In this document: one piece after another, positions 57,925-64,000 of the stretch | How positions within the stretch are numbered: the first letter of the stretch is position 1 | Layout of the letters: each line of letters begins with the position of its first letter | Source: Burkholderia savannae | Lineage (GTDB): Bacteria > Pseudomonadota > Gammaproteobacteria > Burkholderiales > Burkholderiaceae | Direction of reading: 5' to 3' | DNA length: 64,000 nt | NCBI RefSeq assembly: GCF_001524445.2 | Contig: NZ_CP013418.1 | Coordinates: 310,001 to 374,000, forward strand | Program-made: the position numbers and the translations under genes | Notes under the pieces: generated by a model | Told to the model about the DNA's origin: nothing | The model's input: only the letters and a program-made list of their open reading frames with translations | Database searches by the model: none

Positions 57925-58920
57925 TCAGAAGAAATCGAGCGCGCCGAACACCTTGTTCGCCTTTCGCTTCGCGTCGCTCGACAGGTTGCTGTCCTCGACC
58001 GCCTGTTTCGCGACCTGCGTGCCGACGTTCTTGACGACGCTCAGCACCGCCGACACCGGATTGAAGCGGCCCTTCGTGACGATGTCGACGACCGCCCTGC
58101 CGATGCCCTTGAACACCGCGACGATATATTTGCCGGCCTGCTCGAAGCCCCATTGGAGATTGTCCTTGTTGGTGCCGTCGAGCCGTACGTGCGTGTCGCT
58201 CGTCTGGTCGAGCTGGTGACCGGTTTCGCGCAGATGCTGCCAGCCGCCGCCGCCCACGACGTCCTGCAGCAGGCCCGCTTCGGTGCCGTGCCGCGCGTCG
58301 CCGTCCTTCGTGAACCCGTCGATCTTGCCGTCGCCGACGACGTCGTTCGGCCGCTCGCTGCCTTCGCGGTTCTTCGCGCTCTTCACGTACGTGAGCAGCG
58401 CCGCGGCCTTGTACGCCTGATCGGGATCGTTGTACATGTCGCCGCCGACGAACTGGTTCAGCTTGTCGCGGATGCCGCTCTGGTTGCCGAGGTGCTTGAG
58501 GAGCGGATTGTCGTCGATGATCTGCTGCGCGGTGCGGTTGTCGCCGGGCGGGCGTTTCGTCTGCGCGTCCGGCATTTGCGCCGCAAAGCGCGCCATCGAC
58601 GGATCGGGCGATGCGACGCAGCGCGCGGGCGGCGCATCGTTTGGCGCATCGTTCGTCGATTCGACGAGCGACAGCGGGGCGTCGGCATCGGCCGCAGACG
58701 TCATCGCGAACCGCAGCGGCAGCTGCGACGAATGCGGCGTTCGCTGCGAATCGGGCCCGCCGCATTCGCGGATCGCTTGTCGAACCAGTCGTTTCAATTG
58801 TTGCCGGACATTGGCGTCGATGTCGGCGTCGATCGAGGACGGCAACCGCTCGTCGCCGAACGAGGCTGCAAGGTTCGTGGCGAGCGGGGCGCCGACGATG
58901 TTGCCGGGAATTCGGATCAT
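57925..58920 (-). CDS. effector/harpin-like protein, unknown
   Basis: 331 residues without signal peptide. The N-terminal third is Ser/Ala/Pro-rich and disordered-looking, as in many type III-secreted proteins. The middle (about 135-230) has a compact conserved-looking block: IIDDNPLLKHLGNQSGIRDK, then NDPDQAYKAAALLTYVKS, then a loop with regularly spaced Asp (DVVGDGKIDGFTKDGDARHG) that recalls EF-hand-like sequence in HrpK/HrpF/NolX-type proteins. The C-terminal third is amphipathic (YIVAVFKGIGRAVVDIVTK). I lean to a type III-secreted translocator or effector, with low certainty. No secretion genes are in this window. Confidence 0.55.
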   Translation of the reverse strand: MIRIPGNIVGAPLATNLAASFGDERLPSSIDADIDANVRQQLKRLVRQAIRECGGPDSQRTPHSSQLPLRFAMTSAADADAPLSLVESTNDAPNDAPPARCVASPDPSMARFAAQMPDAQTKRPPGDNRTAQQIIDDNPLLKHLGNQSGIRDKLNQFVGGDMYNDPDQAYKAAALLTYVKSAKNREGSERPNDVVGDGKIDGFTKDGDARHGTEAGLLQDVVGGGGWQHLRETGHQLDQTSDTHVRLDGTNKDNLQWGFEQAGKYIVAVFKGIGRAVVDIVTKGRFNPVSAVLSVVKNVGTQVAKQAVEDSNLSSDAKRKANKVFGALDFF

Positions 58921-59069
58921 GGGCGTGCGGGTGGAGGCGGCCGACAGCGGCCGAGGCCCGCAATCTTATGAGCGGGGCGGCGCGCCGCACGCGCGCGGCG
59001 CGAAGGGCGCGCGCGGAAAGCGAAGCGTTGTGTGGCGAAGCGGTGCGGCGCGCGTTGTCGCGATTCCCG

Positions 59070-59095
59070 AGATTCCCGAGATTCCCGTGATTGCC
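59070..59095. repeat. short 9-bp repeat (gattcccga)n
   Basis: Three copies in the spacer between the effector-like gene and the hydroxylase gene. Confidence 0.6.
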
Positions 59096-59174
59096 GCGTG
59101 CGCGGCGCGCGGCTGGCCGTGGGGCGGCGCGAGCGGCGCGGCCGGCGCAAGCCCGCCGTCGGCGTGAGCGGGCC

Positions 59175-59867
59175 CTAGACCGGAATCGCGCCGCCGCGCA
59201 GCCGGATCGCGACGCGCACGATCCGGATCAGCGCGCCCGACAGCAGCGCGAGCGCGGTCGGCAGGTCGCGGCGGCGGATGTCGAGCAGCAGCACGATCCG
59301 CACGTCGTCGCTCTCGTTCCAGACTTCGTGCTCGAACGTGTCGTCCCATAGCAGGAACTGGCCGTCGTCGAGGCGGTAGTCGCGGCCGTCGATCTTCAGG
59401 ACGGCGGCGGGCGCGCCGTCAGCGCGCCTGGGCATCGACAGCACCAGATAGCCGCGCAGGATGCCGCGAAACGGCCCGCGGTGCGGCGGGATGCGCTTGC
59501 CCGGCGCGAGAAACGAGAACGACGCGGACAGCACGTCGGGCGACGCCGCGACGATCGACGCGAGCGTCGGGCAGCGCCCGAGGTTCTGCGGGAAGCGCAC
59601 GCCGTATGCCTGCATGATGAACATGCGCCAGTCGCGCGCGTCGTTCGCGGAGATCGCCGCCTGCTCGCGCATGATCTCGTGGAAGCGCGGAATCCGGCTC
59701 AGGTCGCGCGACACCGCGAGCGCTTCGTCGCGGATCGCGCGCCACGCGCCCGTGAAGCGCGCGGCGTCCGGAAACAGCGCGGCCGCGTCCAGCTCGGCGC
59801 CGCAATGGATTCGTCGATCGTAGAGGTCGCGCAGCTTGCGCGCGCCGAAATCGTAGATGGCAGCCAT
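59175..59867 (-). CDS. aspartyl/asparaginyl beta-hydroxylase family protein
   Basis: A 230-residue Fe(II)/2-oxoglutarate dioxygenase. The jelly-roll core carries the metal-binding His in IPPHRGPFRGILRGYLVLS and the second His plus 2-oxoglutarate region in LLWDDTFEHEVWNESDDVRIVLLLDI. It is the intact relative of the broken gene at 56957 but clearly a different subfamily. Substrates in this family include lipid A acyl chains and Asp/Asn side chains; which applies is unknown. A C-terminal hydrophobic stretch (TALALLSGALIRIVRVAIRL) may be membrane-associated. Confidence 0.85.
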   Translation of the reverse strand: MAAIYDFGARKLRDLYDRRIHCGAELDAAALFPDAARFTGAWRAIRDEALAVSRDLSRIPRFHEIMREQAAISANDARDWRMFIMQAYGVRFPQNLGRCPTLASIVAASPDVLSASFSFLAPGKRIPPHRGPFRGILRGYLVLSMPRRADGAPAAVLKIDGRDYRLDDGQFLLWDDTFEHEVWNESDDVRIVLLLDIRRRDLPTALALLSGALIRIVRVAIRLRGGAIPV

Positions 59868-60433
59868 ATCCAGGCGTTCGTCGGGCAGACGCGTCGGGCG
59901 CGGCCGGTCGGTCGGTCGTCCGGCGGCGCGCCGCGTGAAATCAAGGACCGGGTTCTTATAACGATAGTCGCAAACGCGGCGCGTTGCGCGTTCGCCGGCC
60001 GCCGCGCCGCGTTTCGTCGGGTTTCATTTCGTTTCATCACGCCCCGGCGGTGGTCCGCGTCGGTCGCCCGAGTAGCGTAGCGCCCCGCGTGCGAGGCGGG
60101 CATGCGTTTGTCGCGTGGAAGCGAACGATCGGCGAAACGTAAGCGGGTTCGCGGCGGCGCGGAGAAAGGGAACGCCGGCCGAGCGTGGCGCGCGGCTGGT
60201 GGCGACGTGTCGGGGCGTCGGGGCAGGCGGGGGAGGCGCGTCGGGCGTATCCGCGCGGTGCGGGCGGCCGCACCGCGCGGCGCGGCGGGCGAATCGCACG
60301 CTCGAATCGTCGGCTTGAATCGTCGGCTCGAATCGCGGGCTCAAATCGCAGACTCAAATCCCAAGCCCGAATCCCAAGCCCGAATGGAACCGATTCGGCG
60401 CGCCCGCCCGCCGCGCAGCGCGGGCGGCGCGGT
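59868..60433. other. intergenic with 13-bp repeat array
   Basis: 566 bp between the denD stop and the hydroxylase start, both minus strand. Apart from the repeat I see no gene or terminator. Confidence 0.45.
60304..60381. repeat. 13-bp tandem repeat, six copies
   Basis: Unit gaatcgtcggctc, drifting to gaatcccaagccc along the array, ending just before the denD stop region. Confidence 0.9.
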
Positions 60434-61405
60434 TTAGCGCCGATCGTCGTCGACGTAGTTGCGGATCACGTCGACGAAGCTCGCATCGCCCTTCAGGCCG
60501 AGCGCTTCGGCGCGCGACGTGTCCCATCGCCCCGGCCAGCTGCCGACGATCTTCACGACGCGCTCGTCCTCGGCGCGGCGGATCAGCTTCACCGCGTCGA
60601 TGCCGGCGACTTCGCGCAGCGCGTCGATCATTTCGTCAACCGTCACCGAGATTCCCGGCAGGTTGATCACGCGCCGGTTGCCGAGCTTCGCGCCGTCGAG
60701 CTCGCAGCCGGCGACGAGCGCGTCGATCGCGCGGCGCGGCGACAGCAGCCAAAGCCGCGTGCCGCCCGGCACCGGGCAGACCGCCTCCTCGCCGTTCAGC
60801 GGCTCGCGAATGATCCCGCTCGCGAACGACGAGGCCGCCGCGTTCGGCCGGCCCGGCCGCACGCTGATCGTCGGCAGCCGCAGCACGCGGCCGTCGACGA
60901 AGCCGCGGCGCGTATAGTCCGACAGCAGCAGCTCGGCGATCGCCTTCTGCACGCCGTACGACGACTGCGGATCGAGCGCGGTGTCGTCCTCGACGAGCTC
61001 GGGCAGCGCGCCGCCGTACACCGCGACCGAACTCGTGAACACGATGCGCGGCCGGTGCCCGCGCGCGCGGCACACGTCGAGCAACAGGCGCGACGCGTCG
61101 AGGTTGATGCGCATCCCGAGGTCGAAATCGGCTTCCGCCTGGCCGCTGACGATCGCGGCGAGATGGAAGATCGCGTGCGTGCGCGCGTCGATCGCGGCGT
61201 CGAGCACGGCGCGCTCGCCGATGTCGCCGACGATCGCGCTCACGCGCGGATCGCCGAAGTCGCCGCCCTTGACGACGTCGAGCAGCACGAGCTCGTCGAT
61301 CCGCCGCGGCGCGCCGTCCGGGCCGGCCAGTTCGCCGCGCGCGAGCAGCTGTTTCGCGAGACGCTGGCCGAGAAAGCCGGCGCCGCCAGTGATCAGAACC
61401 TTCAT
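60434..61405 (-). CDS. denD: D-erythronate dehydrogenase-like NAD epimerase
   Basis: A 323-residue short-chain dehydrogenase/epimerase. The NAD-binding loop ITGGAGFLGQRLA is at the N terminus; the catalytic region has TSSVAVYGG and the Y-x-x-x-K in SSYGVQKAIAELLL. DenD oxidises D-erythronate to 2-oxo-tetronate. The downstream and upstream neighbours (otnI, otnC) give the pathway assignment. It is the last visible gene of the operon. Confidence 0.9.
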   Translation of the reverse strand: MKVLITGGAGFLGQRLAKQLLARGELAGPDGAPRRIDELVLLDVVKGGDFGDPRVSAIVGDIGERAVLDAAIDARTHAIFHLAAIVSGQAEADFDLGMRINLDASRLLLDVCRARGHRPRIVFTSSVAVYGGALPELVEDDTALDPQSSYGVQKAIAELLLSDYTRRGFVDGRVLRLPTISVRPGRPNAAASSFASGIIREPLNGEEAVCPVPGGTRLWLLSPRRAIDALVAGCELDGAKLGNRRVINLPGISVTVDEMIDALREVAGIDAVKLIRRAEDERVVKIVGSWPGRWDTSRAEALGLKGDASFVDVIRNYVDDDRR

Positions 61406-61432
61406 CGCAATGTGCCTCGTGAGAATGCGGGA

Positions 61433-62209
61433 TTACAGGTAGGGTGCGAGCCAGCCGAGGCCCTCGGACGTGCCGGCCCTCGGCCGATACTCGCAGCCGA
61501 TCCAGCCGTCGTAGCCGAGCGCGTCGATCAGCTCGAACAGATACGGATAGTGGATTTCGCCGACGTCGGGCTCGTGCCGCTCGGGCACGCCGGCGATCTG
61601 GATGTGGCCGATGCCCGCGATGTCGCGCGTCAACTTCGTCGCCAGATCGCCTTCGACGATCTGGCAGTGATAGCAGTCGAACTGCACCTTCAGGTTCGGC
61701 GCGCCGACTTCGCGGCAGATCGCCTGCGCGTCGTCCTGGCGGTTCAGGAAGAAGCCCGGCATGTCGCGCGGGTTGATCGGCTCGATGACGATCGTCGCGT
61801 TCTGCGCGCGCGCTGCTTCGGCCGCGTGCGCGAGATTGCGCAGGTACGTGTCGCGGTGCTTCGCGCGATCCTGCTCCGGTGCGATCAGGCCCGCCATCAC
61901 GTGGATCTTGTCGTTGCCGATCACGCGCGCGTAGCCGAGCGCGGTGTCGATCGCGCGCTTGAACTCGTCCTCGCGGCCCGGCAGCGACGCGATGCCGCGC
62001 TCGCCCGCCGCCCAGTCGCCGGGCGGCGCGTTGAAGAGCGCCTGCACGAGGCCGTTCGCGTCGAGGCGCGATTTCAGCTCGGCGGCGGGGAAGTCGTACG
62101 GAAACAGGTACTCGACCGCCTTGAAGTCGTCGCGTGCCGCGGCGGCGAAGCGCTCGAGGAACGCGTGCTCGTTGTACATCATCGTGAGGTTGGCGGCGAA
62201 GCGTGGCAT
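61433..62209 (-). CDS. otnI: 2-oxo-tetronate isomerase (hydroxypyruvate isomerase family)
   Basis: 258 residues with a xylose-isomerase-like TIM barrel. Metal-site acids are in [16 protein letters not shown] (Glu) and [16 protein letters not shown] (Asp/His), with the final Glu in [10 protein letters not shown]. The start at 62209 gives [14 protein letters not shown], the usual N terminus of this family. It isomerises 2-oxo-tetronate to 3-oxo-tetronate, which is then phosphorylated by an OtnK not seen here. It lies 27 bp from denD. Confidence 0.88.
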   Translation of the reverse strand: MPRFAANLTMMYNEHAFLERFAAAARDDFKAVEYLFPYDFPAAELKSRLDANGLVQALFNAPPGDWAAGERGIASLPGREDEFKRAIDTALGYARVIGNDKIHVMAGLIAPEQDRAKHRDTYLRNLAHAAEAARAQNATIVIEPINPRDMPGFFLNRQDDAQAICREVGAPNLKVQFDCYHCQIVEGDLATKLTRDIAGIGHIQIAGVPERHEPDVGEIHYPYLFELIDALGYDGWIGCEYRPRAGTSEGLGWLAPYL

Positions 62210-62289
62210 GGCGTCGGTTCCAGGTCCGGAGGTTGAAAGGCGGGCGGCACGGCGCGCATTCCGGCGTGCGCCGCGCCGCCGACGATCGA

Positions 62290-63627
62290 TTATCGGTTGA
62301 CGAGCTTCGCCGGCGTGAGCCACACGGCGATCGCGCCGATCACGAGCATCGCGGCGAGCACGTACATGCCGGCGGACGTGCTGCTCGTCGCGTCCTTCAG
62401 ATAGCCGATCAGATAGGGGCTCGCGAAGCCGGCGAGGTTGCCGATCGAGTTGATGATCGCGATGCCGGCCGCGGCGCCCGTGCCCGCGAGGAACGCGGTC
62501 GGCAGCGACCAGAAGAGCGGCGCGCAGGTGAGCACGCCGCCCGCGGCGATCGACAGGAACAGGATCGACACGGTGGTGTTGTGCGAGTACGCGGCGGCCA
62601 CCGAGAAGCCGGCGGTGCCCATCAGCGCGGGCACGATCAGGTGCCAGCGGCGCTCGCGGCGCTTGTCCGCGCTGTGGCCGAAGAGATTCATCGCGACGAT
62701 CGCGAACGCGAACGGAATCGCGCTCAGCAGGCCGATCTGCAGCGTATCGGTGATGCCCGTCGATTTGACGAGCGTCGGCATCCAGAACGTGAGCCCGTAC
62801 TGGCCGGTGACGAACGTGAAATAGATCAGCGACATCCACCACATGCGCGGATCGCGCAGCACGCTCGCGAGCGAGTGCGCGTGCTTGTCGCGCTCGTGCG
62901 GCTGCGCGTCGATCGCGTCGGTCAGCAGCTTTTTCTCGCGCTCGGTGAGCCACTTCGCGCTGCGGATGCTGTTGTCGAGATAGAGGATCGTCGCGATGCC
63001 GATCGCGATCGCGGGCACCGCCTCGATCACGAACATCCATTGCCAGCCCTGAAAGCCCGAGCCGCCGTGGAAGCGCTCCATGATCCAGCCGGACAGCGGA
63101 TTGCCGAAGATGCCCGACACCGGAATCGCCGACATGAACACCGCGATGATCTTCGCGCGGCGGTGCGTCGGGAACCAGTACGTGAGGTACAGGATCACGC
63201 CCGGATAGAAGCCCGCTTCCGCGAGGCCGAGCAGGAAGCGCAGCACGTAGAACTGCGTCGGCGTCTTCACGAACGCGAAGAGCGCGGACAGCAGGCCCCA
63301 GGTGATCATGATCCGCGCGATCCAGATGCGCGCGCCGATCCGGTGCATCAGCATGTTGCTCGGCAGCTCGAACAGGAAATAGCCGAGAAAGAAGATGCCC
63401 GCGCCGAGGCCGAACACGGTCTCGCTGAACGCGAGATCCTGCGACATCTGCAGCTTCGCGAAGCCGACGTTCACGCGGTCCAGGTACGCGACCACGTAGC
63501 AGAGCATCAGGAACGGCACGATGCGCCAGAACACTTTCTTGTAGGTCAGATCGAGCTCGGCCTGTCCGGCCGCCTCGAGCGGCCGGGCCGCGGCTGCTTG
63601 GCTGGGAATCATTTCCGCTGTCTCCAT
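62290..63627 (-). CDS. MFS transporter, anion:cation symporter family
   Basis: A 445-residue inner-membrane protein with about 12 TM helices. Family signatures include [19 protein letters not shown] in TM1 and [20 protein letters not shown] in TM4, typical of ACS/phthalate-permease-type carriers of sugar acids. I chose [10 protein letters not shown] at 63627; the upstream frame is Arg-rich. Sitting between otnI and otnC, it most likely imports threonate or erythronate. Confidence 0.88.
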   Translation of the reverse strand: METAEMIPSQAAAARPLEAAGQAELDLTYKKVFWRIVPFLMLCYVVAYLDRVNVGFAKLQMSQDLAFSETVFGLGAGIFFLGYFLFELPSNMLMHRIGARIWIARIMITWGLLSALFAFVKTPTQFYVLRFLLGLAEAGFYPGVILYLTYWFPTHRRAKIIAVFMSAIPVSGIFGNPLSGWIMERFHGGSGFQGWQWMFVIEAVPAIAIGIATILYLDNSIRSAKWLTEREKKLLTDAIDAQPHERDKHAHSLASVLRDPRMWWMSLIYFTFVTGQYGLTFWMPTLVKSTGITDTLQIGLLSAIPFAFAIVAMNLFGHSADKRRERRWHLIVPALMGTAGFSVAAAYSHNTTVSILFLSIAAGGVLTCAPLFWSLPTAFLAGTGAAAGIAIINSIGNLAGFASPYLIGYLKDATSSTSAGMYVLAAMLVIGAIAVWLTPAKLVNR

Positions 63628-63714
63628 GAGTTGTCGACGCCGGCCGCGTGCGCGGCCGGTGCGTTTTGTCGTGTGCTGGTGGATGGGCCCGCGCACACGG
63701 CGGGCTGAACTGCG

Positions 63715-64000
63715 TTACCAGCGCGCGCCGAACGCATCGCGCAGTTCGGCGAGCGCGGCGTCGTCGAGCGGCTCGGGTTTCGGATGCGTCATCAGCCACA
63801 GGCGCGCGGTTTCCTCGAGCTCCTCGAGCGCGTACGACGCGTGCGCGACCGACGGCCCCCAGACGACCGGGCCGAGCCGCTCGAGCAGCACGCCGCGCAC
63901 GCGATCGGCGAGCGCCGCGACTTCGGCGGCCACCGCGGGGTCGCCCGGCCGGCGATAACGAATGAGCGGAACGTGGCCGACCTTCATCACGTAGTACGGC
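63715..64000 (-). CDS. otnC: class II aldolase, OtnC-like (3' end)
   Basis: The C-terminal 95 residues of a class II aldolase/adducin-fold protein: [20 protein letters not shown], then [27 protein letters not shown]. The zinc His in VAHAS and the downstream Glu pattern fit 3-oxo-tetronate 4-phosphate decarboxylase. The gene continues beyond the window edge. It precedes the transporter by 87 bp in the same operon. Confidence 0.85.
   Translation of the reverse strand, partial: PYYVMKVGHVPLIRYRRPGDPAVAAEVAALADRVRGVLLERLGPVVWGPSVAHASYALEELEETARLWLMTHPKPEPLDDAALAELRDAFGARW

Overview
The window is very GC-rich DNA with the codon use, gene content and dense short tandem repeats of the Burkholderia pseudomallei/thailandensis/mallei group. 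The secondary replicon is my guess: catabolic, adhesin and effector-like genes dominate and no housekeeping RNA genes are seen. There are no insertion sequences, phage genes, tRNAs, rRNAs or CRISPR arrays.

Layout: (1) 1-8.2 kb: the end of an aldehyde dehydrogenase; a redox cassette on the minus strand (a frameshifted apbE, a PepSY/flavodoxin/FNR fusion, and a DUF2271 protein with a flavinylation-type motif); a small PepSY protein; and a divergent OmpR-family two-component system. (2) 8.4-18.2 kb: a small effector-like protein, a GNAT acetyltransferase, an MFS transporter, a DUF2891 protein, a proline-rich lipoprotein, and a two-gene unit of a nucleoside-phosphorylase-like protein with a HETIE-motif protein. 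Repeat-rich intergenic DNA separates these. (3) 18.2-25 kb: a leucine/isovalerate operon liuABCD with a divergent TetR regulator and three palindromes between them. (4) 25-46.5 kb: the standout region. Two very large trimeric autotransporter adhesins (1661 and 2889 aa) have Ser/Thr-rich repetitive stalks. Around them lie three DUF2827 glycosyltransferase-like paralogues, a TPR-glycosyltransferase with a frameshift, and two small exported proteins. One DUF2827 gene overlaps the stop codon of the smaller adhesin by 4 bp. (5) 47.6-52 kb: a ferritin-like protein, a small conserved protein, an FMN reductase, an orphan terminator, and the ruins of an SRPBCC/LysR gene pair. (6) 52.4-56.6 kb: a choline-type ABC importer with a GbdR-like regulator inside the locus. 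(7) 56.9-60 kb: a broken LpxO-type hydroxylase, an effector/harpin-like protein, and an intact Asp/Asn hydroxylase-family gene. (8) 60.4-64 kb: a threonate/erythronate catabolic operon (denD, otnI, MFS transporter, partial otnC).

The main hypothesis is that region 4 is a dedicated adhesin-glycosylation locus: DUF2827 proteins and the TPR-glycosyltransferase would modify the Ser/Thr-rich stalks. A second system worth testing is region 1: the DUF2271 protein looks like a substrate for covalent flavinylation by the neighbouring ApbE, fed by the PepSY/flavodoxin/FNR membrane reductase.

Five genes are broken (apbE, TPR-GT, SRPBCC, LysR, lpxO-like). apbE and TPR-GT are each explained by loss of one CG/GC dinucleotide, so either real decay or sequencing/assembly error is possible. 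Coordinates of repeats and frameshift points are read by eye and may be a few bases off.
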